A DNA stretch of 64,000 nt from Sinorhizobium shofinae (GTDB taxonomy: Bacteria; Pseudomonadota; Alphaproteobacteria; Rhizobiales; Rhizobiaceae): contig MBFK01000172.1 in assembly GCA_001704765.1 (NCBI GenBank), positions 21,681 through 85,680 of the forward strand. The letters run 5' to 3'. The notes under the pieces are model-generated. The model saw only the letters and a program-made list of their open reading frames with translations. It was not told where the DNA came from and ran no database searches. Shown here piece after piece: positions 8,528 to 17,115 of this stretch (positions within the stretch are counted from its first letter, which is position 1; each line of letters starts with the position of its first letter). A program made the translations under genes and the position numbers.

Positions 8528-10531
8528 ATGATCAAGAAGATCCTCATCGCCAATCGTGGCGAAATCGCCTGCCGCGTCATCCGCACCGCCAGGAAGCTCG
8601 GCATTGCGACCGTCGCCGTCTATTCCGACGCCGACCGCGACGCGATGCATGTGCGCCTGGCGGACGAGGCCGTGCATATCGGCCCGTCGCCCTCCAGCCA
8701 GTCCTATATCGTCATCGACAAGATTCTCTCCGCGATCCGCAAGACCGGCGCTGACGCCGTCCATCCCGGCTACGGCTTCCTTTCGGAAAACGCCGCCTTC
8801 GCCGAGGCGCTGGACAAAGAGGGCGTCACCTTCATCGGCCCGCCGGTTGGCGCGATCCAGGCGATGGGCGACAAGATCACCTCGAAGAAGCTTGCGGCGA
8901 AAGCGGGCGTTTCCACCGTTCCTGGCCATATGGGGCTGATCGAGGATGCCGACGAGGCGGCCGGCATCGCTGCTTCGATCGGCTTTCCGGTGATGATCAA
9001 GGCGTCGGCCGGCGGCGGCGGCAAGGGCATGCGGATTGCCTGGAACGAGCGCGAGGCGCGCGAGGGCTTCCAGTCGTCGAAGAACGAAGCGAAGAGCTCG
9101 TTCGGCGACGACCGCATCTTCATCGAGAAATTCGTGACCGAGCCCCGCCATATCGAAATCCAGGTGCTCGGCGACAAGCACGGCAATACCGTCTATCTCG
9201 GCGAACGCGAATGCTCGATCCAGCGGCGGAACCAGAAGGTCATCGAGGAGGCGCCCTCGCCCTTCCTCGACGAAAAGACGCGCCGCGCCATGGGCGAGCA
9301 GGCCGTGGCACTCGCCAAGGCGGTCGGCTATCACTCGGCCGGCACCGTCGAATTCATCGTCGATGCCGACCGCAACTTCTATTTTCTCGAGATGAACACG
9401 CGCCTGCAGGTCGAGCATCCGGTGACGGAGCTAATCACCGGCCTCGACCTCGTCGAGCAGATGATCCGGGTCGCCGCCGGCGAGAAACTTGCTTTCGGCC
9501 AGAACGACGTGAAGCTCGAAGGCTGGGCGATCGAAAGCCGGCTCTATGCGGAGGACCCCTACCGCAACTTCCTGCCGTCGATCGGCCGGCTGACGCGCTA
9601 CCGCCCGCCCGAGGAAGGCCGGCACGACGACGGCACGGTCATCCGCAACGACACCGGCGTCTTCGAAGGCGGCGAGATCTCGATGTACTACGACCCGATG
9701 ATCGCCAAGCTCTGCAGCTGGGGAGCGGACCGGGCAACGGCCGTCGAGGCGATGGCAAGCGCCCTTGACGCCTTCGAGGTCGAGGGCATCGGCCACAACC
9801 TGCCCTTCCTTGCCGCCGTGATGCAGCAGCAGCGGTTTCGCGAGGGGCGGCTGACCACCGCCTATATCGCCGAGGAATTCGCCGACGGCTTCCAGGGCGT
9901 CGCGCCGGACGAGGCATCGGCGATGAAACTCGCCGCCGTAGCCGTCACCATCAACCAGGCCCTGCAGGAGCGTGCCAGCCAGATTTCCGGGACGATCGGC
10001 AACCATCGCCGCGTCGTCGGTAATGAGTGGGTGGCAAGTCTTGCCGAGCGCGAATTCCAGGTAACCTCGGGCGCCTCGATCGACGGCGCCTATGTCCGCT
10101 TCACCGACGAAAGGGCCATTTCGGTCGCCACCGATTGGGTGCCCGGCCGCACGCTCGCCACCTTCAACATCGACAATCAGCCGATGGCCGTGAAGGTGGA
10201 CCTCGCCGGAACCGGCATTCGGCTCCGCTGGCGCGGCATCGATGTCGTTGCGCGGGTGAGAAGCCCCAGGATCGCCGAGCTTGCCCGGCTGATGCCGAAG
10301 AAGCTGCCCCCGGACACGTCGAAGATGCTGCTCTGCCCGATGCCCGGCGTCGTCACCGCGATCACGGTCAAGGCCGGCGACATGGTCGAGGCCGGCCAGT
10401 CGCTCGCCGTCGTCGAGGCGATGAAGATGGAAAACATCTTGCGCGCGGAAAAGCGCGCGACCGTGAAGCGCGTCGCGATCGCCGCCGGCGCCAGCCTGGC
10501 GGTCGACGAGCTGATCATGGAGTTCGAGTGA
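8528..10531 (+). CDS. pccA: Propionyl-CoA carboxylase alpha subunit (biotin carboxylase and carrier)
   Basis: The 667-residue subunit carboxylates its own biotin using ATP and bicarbonate. The biotin carboxylase part (about 1-450) opens with IKKILIANRGEIACRVIRTA and contains the ATP-grasp glycine loop KASAGGGGKGM and the FLEMNTRLQVEHPVTE active-site motif. The C-terminus carries the biotinyl domain with AMKME, placing the biotinylated lysine at about K633. A linker of the acyl-CoA carboxylase BT type joins the two. Length is normal. The start MIKKILIANRG follows an AGAGAAACGC site. It partners PccB encoded 323 bases upstream. Confidence 0.97.
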   Translation: MIKKILIANRGEIACRVIRTARKLGIATVAVYSDADRDAMHVRLADEAVHIGPSPSSQSYIVIDKILSAIRKTGADAVHPGYGFLSENAAFAEALDKEGVTFIGPPVGAIQAMGDKITSKKLAAKAGVSTVPGHMGLIEDADEAAGIAASIGFPVMIKASAGGGGKGMRIAWNEREAREGFQSSKNEAKSSFGDDRIFIEKFVTEPRHIEIQVLGDKHGNTVYLGERECSIQRRNQKVIEEAPSPFLDEKTRRAMGEQAVALAKAVGYHSAGTVEFIVDADRNFYFLEMNTRLQVEHPVTELITGLDLVEQMIRVAAGEKLAFGQNDVKLEGWAIESRLYAEDPYRNFLPSIGRLTRYRPPEEGRHDDGTVIRNDTGVFEGGEISMYYDPMIAKLCSWGADRATAVEAMASALDAFEVEGIGHNLPFLAAVMQQQRFREGRLTTAYIAEEFADGFQGVAPDEASAMKLAAVAVTINQALQERASQISGTIGNHRRVVGNEWVASLAEREFQVTSGASIDGAYVRFTDERAISVATDWVPGRTLATFNIDNQPMAVKVDLAGTGIRLRWRGIDVVARVRSPRIAELARLMPKKLPPDTSKMLLCPMPGVVTAITVKAGDMVEAGQSLAVVEAMKMENILRAEKRATVKRVAIAAGASLAVDELIMEFE

Positions 10532-10624
10532 TGGAGGCGGTGCGAGCTGAAATCACGATTTGGGCGTCGATACCCCCCTCTGCCCTCGACCGCGCGCAGA
10601 TGCGCTGTGAATGGAGTAGCGCCG

Positions 10625-12763
10625 ATGACTGACAAGACCCGCAAAGACTGGGAAGCCCTCGCCGAGAAGGAGCTGAAGTCGTCCCCCGAAAACCTCGTCT
10701 GGCATACGCCGGAAGGCATCGAGGTCAAGCCGCTCTACACGCGCGACGACCTTGAAGGCATCGACCCGCTCGACACGCTGCCGGGCTTCGAGCCCTTCCT
10801 GCGCGGCCCCCGCGCCACCATGTATGTCGGGCGCCCCTGGACAATCCGGCAATATGCCGGCTTCTCCACGGCGGAAGCATCCAACGCCTTCTATCGCAAG
10901 GCGCTTGCCGCCGGCCAGCAGGGCGTCTCAGTCGCCTTCGATCTCGCCACCCACCGCGGCTATGACAGCGATCATCCACGCGTCGAGGGCGACGTCGGCA
11001 AGGCGGGCGTGGCGATCGACTCGGTCGAGGACATGAAGATCCTCTTCGACGGCATCCCGCTCGACAAGATCTCCGTCTCGATGACCATGAACGGCGCGGT
11101 GATCCCGATCCTCGCCAACTTCATCGTCGCCGGCGAGGAACAGGGTGTCTCTCGCGACAAGCTTTCCGGGACCATCCAGAACGACATCCTCAAGGAGTTC
11201 ATGGTCCGCAACACCTATATCTATCCGCCCGAGCCTTCGATGCGGATCGTCGCCGACATCATCGAATATACGGCGAAGGAGATGCCGAAGTTCAACTCGA
11301 TCTCGATCTCCGGCTACCACATGCAGGAGGCCGGCGCGACGCTGGTGCAGGAACTTGCCTTCACGCTTGCGGACGGGCGCGAATATGTGCGCGCCGCGCT
11401 CGCCAAGGGCCTGAACGTCGACGATTTCGCCGGTCGGCTCTCCTTCTTCTTCGCGATCGGTATGAATTTCTTCATGGAGGCGGCGAAGCTGCGCGCAGCG
11501 CGCCAGCTCTGGACGCGGATCATGAAGGAGTTCGAGCCGAAGAAGGCATCATCGCTGATGCTCAGGACCCACTGCCAGACGTCCGGCGTGTCGCTCGCCG
11601 AGCAGGGTCCCTACAACAACATCATCCGCACGGCCTTCGAGGCCATGTCCGCGGTGCTCGGCGGCACGCAATCGCTACACACCAATTCGTTCGACGAGGC
11701 GATCGCGCTGCCGACCGAGTTTTCCGCCCGCATCGCCCGCAACACGCAGTTGATCCTGCAGCACGAGACGGGGGTGACGAAGGTCGTCGATCCGCTCGCC
11801 GGCTCCTATTACGTCGAAAGCCTGACGAACGAGCTTGCCGAAAAGGCCTGGGCGCTGATCGAGGAAGTGGAAGCGCTCGGCGGCATGACCAAGGCGGTCA
11901 ATGCCGGCCTGCCGAAGCGGCTGATCGAGGAGGCCGCGACGCGCCGACAGGCGGCGGTCGACCGGGGCGACGAAGTCATCGTCGGCGTCAACAAATACCG
12001 GCTCGAGAACGAAGAGCCGATCGATATCCTCGAGATCGACAATTCGGCCGTCCGCGCGGCTCAGATCAAGCGGATCGAGGAGACCAAACGCCGCCGGGAT
12101 TCGCAAGATGTGAAGGAGGCGCTGGGCGTGCTGGCCGAGGTGGCGCGGAGCGGCAAGGGCAACCTTATCGCCGCCGCGGTCGAAGCCGCACGGGCGCGCG
12201 CCACCGTCGGGGAAATCTCCGACGCGATGCGGCAGGCCTTCGGCGATCATGCCGCGGTTCCCGAAGTCGTCACCGACATCTATGGCAAGGCCTATGAAGG
12301 CGACCCGGAGCTCGGCGTGCTTGCCGGACGGCTCGGGGAAGTCACGAAGCGCCTCGGCCACAAGCCGAAGATCATGGTCGCCAAGCTCGGCCAGGACGGG
12401 CACGACCGCGGCGCCAAGGTGATCGCCTCGGCCTTCGGCGATATCGGCTTCGACGTCGTTGCCGGCCCCTTGTTCCAGACGCCGGAGGAGGCGGCTGAGC
12501 TGGCGCTCGCCGAGGAAGTCACCGTCGTCGGTGTCTCCTCGCTCGCCGCCGGCCACAAGACCCTGATGCCGCAGCTGGCGCAAGCGCTGAAGAAGCGCGG
12601 AGGAGAAGACATCATCGTCGTCTGCGGCGGCGTCATTCCGCGGCAGGACTATCAGTACCTGATGGACAACGGCGTCTCCGCCGTCTTCGGACCCGGAACC
12701 CACGTGCTCGATGCGGCGCGCGCGGTGCTCGATCTGATCGAAGGCAAGCGGCGCAACGTTTGA
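10625..12763 (+). CDS. bhbA: Methylmalonyl-CoA mutase
   Basis: The 712-residue adenosylcobalamin enzyme converts methylmalonyl-CoA to succinyl-CoA. The N-terminal TIM-barrel substrate domain includes RGPRATMYVGRPWTIRQYAGFSTAEASN, and the C-terminal cobalamin domain has DGHDRG with the cobalt-ligating histidine at about 593, followed by the GVSSLAAGH and GGVIPRQD segments. Both catalytic and B12 domains are in one chain, so it can act as a homodimer. It follows pccA after 93 bases. The gene is called bhbA in Sinorhizobium. No methylmalonyl-CoA epimerase of ordinary length and no MeaB-type chaperone is seen in the window. Confidence 0.96.
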   Translation: MTDKTRKDWEALAEKELKSSPENLVWHTPEGIEVKPLYTRDDLEGIDPLDTLPGFEPFLRGPRATMYVGRPWTIRQYAGFSTAEASNAFYRKALAAGQQGVSVAFDLATHRGYDSDHPRVEGDVGKAGVAIDSVEDMKILFDGIPLDKISVSMTMNGAVIPILANFIVAGEEQGVSRDKLSGTIQNDILKEFMVRNTYIYPPEPSMRIVADIIEYTAKEMPKFNSISISGYHMQEAGATLVQELAFTLADGREYVRAALAKGLNVDDFAGRLSFFFAIGMNFFMEAAKLRAARQLWTRIMKEFEPKKASSLMLRTHCQTSGVSLAEQGPYNNIIRTAFEAMSAVLGGTQSLHTNSFDEAIALPTEFSARIARNTQLILQHETGVTKVVDPLAGSYYVESLTNELAEKAWALIEEVEALGGMTKAVNAGLPKRLIEEAATRRQAAVDRGDEVIVGVNKYRLENEEPIDILEIDNSAVRAAQIKRIEETKRRRDSQDVKEALGVLAEVARSGKGNLIAAAVEAARARATVGEISDAMRQAFGDHAAVPEVVTDIYGKAYEGDPELGVLAGRLGEVTKRLGHKPKIMVAKLGQDGHDRGAKVIASAFGDIGFDVVAGPLFQTPEEAAELALAEEVTVVGVSSLAAGHKTLMPQLAQALKKRGGEDIIVVCGGVIPRQDYQYLMDNGVSAVFGPGTHVLDAARAVLDLIEGKRRNV

Positions 12764-12952
12764 GGACGGCAAATTGCAGGGTCCCCGATTCGAACGGCAG
12801 CACTCGACGTAAGCCGAGGACCGTCGTTTGCACGCGCCGATCCAGATCCCACCGCGCTGCCCGTTTTACCTCGGCCCGATTTGAACTACTATCATCGCTG
12901 TTGCACTCATGCGGATAACCGCGTCCGCAAAGGCCACCGCCAGAGGGAACGC

Positions 12953-13747
12953 ATGCACATCGGCAAAACCCATGTGGCGATCACCCGCATTTGCAATGCA
13001 AGTGCGGACAGCGTCGAGGTGCGCGGCCACGATCTCTGCCGCGACCTCATGGGACGAGTGAGCTTTACCGAATATTTCTACCTCCTGCTGACCGGTCGGG
13101 AACCCACGGACAACCAGCGCTACTTTCTCGACCTGCTGCTCATTGCAATCGCCGAGCACGGCATGATGCCGACGGTACAGGCGGCGCGCATGACACTCGC
13201 TGCCGATCCCGATTCGCTGCAGGGCGCCTTGGCGGCGGGACTTCTCGGCTGCGGTCCTGTGCTGGTGGGAACGTCGGAACGATGCGGCAGGCTTCTGGCG
13301 GAGGCGCAGGCCCGCGTCTCGGCCGGCAACGACGCGAAGCTGGTCGCCGTCGAAACACTGGAGGGCATTCGCAAGGCGGGCGGAAAGCTGCCGGGCTTCG
13401 GCCACCCAGTCCATCGTCCCACCGATCCCCGCGCCGAACGGATTCTCGAACTGGCGGACGCACGCGGCGTCAGCGGACCTCATGTGCGCATGGCGCGAGA
13501 TCTCCGCGCCGCGGCTGCCGAGGTTTGGGGAAAGCCCCTGGTCATGAACGTTTCGATGCCTATCGCCGCCGTGCTTCTGGATCTAGAGTTTCCCGTTGCG
13601 ATGATCAAGGCGGTGCCGTTGCTGGCCCGTGCGGGCGGTCTCCTCGCCCACCTCGCCGAGGAACAGCAAAACCCCATTGGTTTCACCTTGGCGGCGCATG
13701 CGGAAGCGGCAGTCGTCTACCAGAACAACGACGAGGGCGGCGGCTGA
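12953..13747 (+). CDS. Citrate-synthase-fold protein, citryl-CoA lyase-like
   Basis: The 264-residue protein resembles short citrate-synthase-family members annotated as citryl-CoA lyase. It has the N-terminal segment VRGHDLCRDLMGRVSFTEYFYLLLTG, the active-site stretch KLPGFGHPVHRPTDPRAERI with H151 and H154, and the C-terminal VPLLARAGGLLAHLAEEQQNP. Length is well below the roughly 430 residues of true citrate synthase. The chosen start has AGAGGGAAC upstream; an in-frame start at 12881 would add 24 unlikely residues. It opens a plus-strand cassette with a CoA ligase, VOC protein and GST. A C-C lyase or ligase acting on a CoA thioester is plausible, but the substrate is unknown. Confidence 0.8.
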   Translation: MHIGKTHVAITRICNASADSVEVRGHDLCRDLMGRVSFTEYFYLLLTGREPTDNQRYFLDLLLIAIAEHGMMPTVQAARMTLAADPDSLQGALAAGLLGCGPVLVGTSERCGRLLAEAQARVSAGNDAKLVAVETLEGIRKAGGKLPGFGHPVHRPTDPRAERILELADARGVSGPHVRMARDLRAAAAEVWGKPLVMNVSMPIAAVLLDLEFPVAMIKAVPLLARAGGLLAHLAEEQQNPIGFTLAAHAEAAVVYQNNDEGGG

Positions 13748-13749
13748 TC

Positions 13750-15060
13750 ATGCTCGAGCGCGATGTCGAGACGCTTGCCTGGCGCGACCAGATCCGGTTG
13801 GATGATGCGCTCTATCGAAAACAGATCGCATACCTGCTGGCGCGTTCGCGCTTCTATCAACGCAAGCTCCGGGACGCAGGCTTCGACACGGTCGAAAAGA
13901 TCGGCGGACTTGATGCGATCGCCGATCTTCCCCTGACCGGGAAAAACGAGATCAGGGCGAGTTGCAGTGAGGAAGAGCCGATGGGCACGCATGTCGCCGC
14001 ACCGATGGACCGGATTGTCCGCATCTTCTCCACAAGCGGGACGACCGGAACGCCCAGCTATATTCCACTGACGGCGCAAGATCTCGACAACTGGGTGACA
14101 ACGTCCGCCCGCAGCTATTCAGCCTCGGGGATAGAGCGAGGCGAGGCGATCGTTTCGACCTACAATGCCGGCCCCTTCGTTGCCGGCGCCGCGCTTGGCG
14201 CCTTCGACCGGCTGGGCATGTGCCATATCCCGGTCGGCACCGGAAACACCGAACGCCTGATGTCCGCCATCCGACTGCTGAGGCCCTCGGCAGCGGTGAT
14301 GACGCCATCCTACGCGGCCTATCTCGGCGAATGGGCCGCCGATCGCGCTTTCGATCTCAAAGGGTCCAGCGTCCGTCGGCTGCTTGTCGCCGGCGAACCC
14401 GGCGGCGGCGAACCGAAACTGCGGGCGCGCCTTGAAGAGACATGGGGTGCAAAGGTCACAGAGGCCATGGGCGTCGGCGATATCGGTGTGTCGCTGTGGG
14501 GCGAATGCGAAGAACAATGCGGCATGCATCTTGGCGCCCGCGGCTTCGTCCATGCCGAACTGATCGATCCCGACACCGAAGTGCCTATCGCCCTTAAGGA
14601 TGGCGCGAAAGGCGAGCTGGTACTCACCCATCTTCGCCATCAGGGCGCGCCGATGCTGAGGTTTCGCACGCGTGACCATGTCGAGATGTGGACGTCGGTC
14701 TGCCGATGCGGGCGGACGGCGCCGCGGCTGCGTTGCATCGGCCGGACGGACGACCTGCTGATCGTCCGTGGCGTGAATGTCTTTCCTTCAGCTATCCGTG
14801 ACGTGGTGAACGAATTTGCGCCGGCCATCAGCGGCGTGATCCTGATAACACCCGTAGCCGCGGGCACCAGACAGGAGCCGCCCTTGCCGGTTTCGGTGGA
14901 ACTCGCCAGGGATAGCGAAGGCACCCCGGAGCTTGCCGACAAGATCCAGAAGCGCATCCGCGACGTGCTTGTCGTTTCCACGCGGATAGAAATCGTGCCC
15001 TGGGGCACGCTCCAGCGCAGCGAATACAAGTCGAAACTCGTGCAGCATCAGGCAGGATGA
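13750..15060 (+). CDS. AMP-forming acyl/aryl-CoA ligase, phenylacetate-CoA ligase-like
   Basis: The 436-residue enzyme has the adenylate-forming signature STSGTTGTPSYIPLT (94-108) and the PaaK-like C-terminal features FRTRDHVEM, a cysteine-bearing CRCGRTAPRLRCIGRTDD and VNVFPSAIRDVV. It should activate a carboxylic acid to its CoA thioester. The length matches phenylacetate/benzoate-type ligases. It starts two bases after the citryl-CoA-lyase-like stop, so the two are translationally linked. The substrate cannot be read from the sequence; an aromatic or branched acid is only a family-based guess. Confidence 0.87.
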   Translation: MLERDVETLAWRDQIRLDDALYRKQIAYLLARSRFYQRKLRDAGFDTVEKIGGLDAIADLPLTGKNEIRASCSEEEPMGTHVAAPMDRIVRIFSTSGTTGTPSYIPLTAQDLDNWVTTSARSYSASGIERGEAIVSTYNAGPFVAGAALGAFDRLGMCHIPVGTGNTERLMSAIRLLRPSAAVMTPSYAAYLGEWAADRAFDLKGSSVRRLLVAGEPGGGEPKLRARLEETWGAKVTEAMGVGDIGVSLWGECEEQCGMHLGARGFVHAELIDPDTEVPIALKDGAKGELVLTHLRHQGAPMLRFRTRDHVEMWTSVCRCGRTAPRLRCIGRTDDLLIVRGVNVFPSAIRDVVNEFAPAISGVILITPVAAGTRQEPPLPVSVELARDSEGTPELADKIQKRIRDVLVVSTRIEIVPWGTLQRSEYKSKLVQHQAG

Positions 15061-15095
15061 GGAAAAGTGCGGAGCGGTTTTCCGCCCGAACTCCG
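15052..15095. repeat. Rhizobial short repeat, degenerate copy 1
   Basis: The stretch ATGAGGAAAAGTGCGGAG followed by CGGTTTTCCGCC resembles the copies near 18945 and 23963. The common core is GAAAAGTG, a few bases, then CGGTTTTC or a variant. It overlaps the 3' end of the ligase gene and the gap before the VOC gene. Such elements are frequent between rhizobial genes. Confidence 0.5.
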
Positions 15096-15120
15096 CCACA
15101 CTAAGAATGGGAGGCCGGCA

Positions 15121-15711
15121 ATGCGAAAGCTTCAATCGCAGGGGGTCCATCACATCACGCTTGTCGGCGCGGACCGGCAGACATCGATCGACTTCTGGGA
15201 GGGCATTCTCGGCATGCCCTTCATCTTCGAACAGCCGAACCTCGACAGGGCGTCGGAAAGCCATCTCTATTTCGACCCCGGCGACGGGCGGCTCATCACC
15301 GTGTTCACCGACGAGAACCGCAGGCCCGATCCGAAACGCACATCGACGGATATCGGCTGCGTCCACCACATCGCCTTCGCCGTCTCGCGAGCCACATTCC
15401 AGCAGGCGGTCGATCGCCTCAACGAGCGGAACATCAAGCATAGCGGCGTGAAAGATCGCGGCTTCATGGACTCGATCTATTTCGAAGACCCGCTAGGCCT
15501 GCTGATCGAACTTGCCTCCTATCGCTTCGAGCCGCCGGCCCGCCACACCCATGCCGAGGTGCTGATGGAGGCACATCGGATCAGGGTTGAGCGCGGCGAC
15601 TACAGCATCGCCGAAGTGCATCTTGCCGATGCGATCGAGGCGCTGATCGAGCGGGCGCGGCCGACGCTGTCTGGCGACCGTGCGCCGAAGGACCCCTATG
15701 GATCATCATGA
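15121..15711 (+). CDS. VOC-superfamily (glyoxalase/extradiol dioxygenase fold) protein
   Basis: The 196-residue protein has two paired beta-alpha-beta-beta-beta modules. The first begins VHHITLVGADRQTSIDFWEG, and the second begins VHHIAFAV and ends LLIELASY. Conserved H10/H11, H82/H83 and E130 could form the metal site of this superfamily. It could be an extradiol-type dioxygenase, a glyoxalase-like lyase or an epimerase; it is longer than ordinary methylmalonyl-CoA epimerases (about 130-150). A GGGAGG site lies upstream of the start. It is the third gene of the CoA-ligase cassette. Confidence 0.8.
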   Translation: MRKLQSQGVHHITLVGADRQTSIDFWEGILGMPFIFEQPNLDRASESHLYFDPGDGRLITVFTDENRRPDPKRTSTDIGCVHHIAFAVSRATFQQAVDRLNERNIKHSGVKDRGFMDSIYFEDPLGLLIELASYRFEPPARHTHAEVLMEAHRIRVERGDYSIAEVHLADAIEALIERARPTLSGDRAPKDPYGSS

Positions 15712-15759
15712 TCGCAGCAATGATCGACGCAATTTAGGGAAGCAGAGGGAGGAACGCAG

Positions 15760-16446
15760 ATGGCAACGATAAAGCTCAACGTGATCAAGCCCAGCGTCAA
15801 CAACATGACGGTGCGCGTGTTTCTGAGGGCGGCAAAGCTCGACTTTACCGAACATGACGTCTACGGGCAGACGCGCTCCGCCGAATATCTGGCACGGGCG
15901 CCTTCGCACCTGACGCCGATGATCGAAACGGCGGACCTGCCCAAGGGCGCCCTCTGGGAAAGCTGCGCGATCATGCAATATCTGTGCAACAAGCACGGGC
16001 TCGATCAGTTCTATCCGAAAGACCCCGAACCGCGCGCGATGATCGACAGCGCCATGTTCTACTTGATCGGCACCTTCTATCCTTATCTCGCTCGGGCGAC
16101 CTACCCGGCTCTCAATTTCCCCCAATATCCGGGCGAAGTCGGCTTTAGCGACGCAGATGTGGAAACCAAGGAGAAGGCGCGCAAGGCCGCGGTGGAGGCG
16201 CTCGCCGAACCGCTCGAGGTCTTCCGCGCCTTCTATATGGGCGACAAGTCGTTCATTGGCGGCGACAGCCCGTCGATCGCAGATATAAGGCTTGCCTCGA
16301 CGCTCGAGTTCCTGGCGGCGATCGATTACTCCCTGCCGGACTGGGCCAAGACCTATGTAACGGCCATGGAAAAGTCGCTTGGCGAGGCTTACAGCGAGCC
16401 GGCCGCCGATGTCCGCGGCTATATCGACTATGTGAAGTCGTTGTAG
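15760..16446 (+). CDS. Glutathione S-transferase family protein
   Basis: The 228-residue protein has an N-terminal thioredoxin-like domain with NNMTVRVFLRAAKLDFTEHDV, the family cis-proline region THLTP-like (SHLTPMIE, 52-59) and ESCAIMQYL, then a helical C-terminal domain with FIGGDSPSIADI. It would bind glutathione and an electrophilic substrate. It is last in the cassette with a citryl-CoA-lyase-like protein, CoA ligase and VOC protein, suggesting that the pathway passes through a glutathione conjugate or isomerisation (inference). An AGAGGGAGG site precedes the start. It converges on the membrane gene at 16459 with only 12 bases between. Confidence 0.88.
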   Translation: MATIKLNVIKPSVNNMTVRVFLRAAKLDFTEHDVYGQTRSAEYLARAPSHLTPMIETADLPKGALWESCAIMQYLCNKHGLDQFYPKDPEPRAMIDSAMFYLIGTFYPYLARATYPALNFPQYPGEVGFSDADVETKEKARKAAVEALAEPLEVFRAFYMGDKSFIGGDSPSIADIRLASTLEFLAAIDYSLPDWAKTYVTAMEKSLGEAYSEPAADVRGYIDYVKSL

Positions 16447-16458
16447 GTAGGATGCGCT

Positions 16459-17082
16459 TCACCAGATAAGCAGGATGATGGCGGTTGCGCCGAGCGCCAG
16501 TGTCCAGAGACGATCGAAATTTATCCATGCGGAGCGCAAGCCCGCGAGGCCAAGCCAGCTAAAGACCACCAAGGCAATTGCAGCGATCACGGCGAGCATG
16601 GCGCCGGTATGCACGGCAACGGCCGCAAGCGAAACGGAAAGCGAGCCAGCCATACCGGCCATGCCGGCGTGATCCGCGAGGCAGAGGCTCAAGACTGCTG
16701 GCACGAGCATCAGTCCGGCGCCGTGGCTCGTCGCCATCAGGAAGGACCAGGCCGCAAGCCCGGCCATGCCGGCTCGCATGCCGACTCTGACGCGGTGGCG
16801 GTGTCCGCAAATTGCTAGATAGCCGGCGAAAGCCAGAATAAAGGCGGCGGCGATAAGCTGGAGACTGCGCAAATCCATGACCGCCCCGAATGCGACCATC
16901 ACGGCCAATACCGTCGCGATGGAAGCGGCATGGCCGACGGCGATCGGGAGAAGGGACAGCCAGACGATCCTTGCGCTTTGTCGATGGAACCCGAGCGCCA
17001 CGGCGAAAAGCCAGCCCATCGCCGGGTTGGCGCCGTGAAACGCGCCGAGGCCAGCCAGGGATAGCCAAGGCCAGAAATCCAT
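16459..17082 (-). CDS. Polytopic membrane protein paired with the selenium-binding protein gene
   Basis: The 207-residue protein has about six hydrophobic helices. The N-terminal helix carries the polar motif GAFHGANPAMGW (13-24), and histidines recur within membrane segments (VGHAAS, SHGAG). This arrangement recalls HupE/UreJ or nickel-cobalt and cation transporters, but I cannot assign it firmly. It lies 33 bases downstream of the selenium-binding/methanethiol-oxidase gene on the same strand, so the two are likely co-transcribed. A role in metal supply to, or substrate export from, that enzyme is possible but unproven. Confidence 0.72.
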   Translation of the reverse strand: MDFWPWLSLAGLGAFHGANPAMGWLFAVALGFHRQSARIVWLSLLPIAVGHAASIATVLAVMVAFGAVMDLRSLQLIAAAFILAFAGYLAICGHRHRVRVGMRAGMAGLAAWSFLMATSHGAGLMLVPAVLSLCLADHAGMAGMAGSLSVSLAAVAVHTGAMLAVIAAIALVVFSWLGLAGLRSAWINFDRLWTLALGATAIILLIW

Positions 17083-17115
17083 TATCCGCTCCGGCAGGAC
17101 ATGGTTCTGCTCTCC

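Noticed and set aside
15121..15711. Methylmalonyl-CoA epimerase to complete the propionate pathway
   Set aside because: The VOC protein is about 50 residues longer than typical epimerases and is transcribed with a CoA ligase cassette, not with bhbA.
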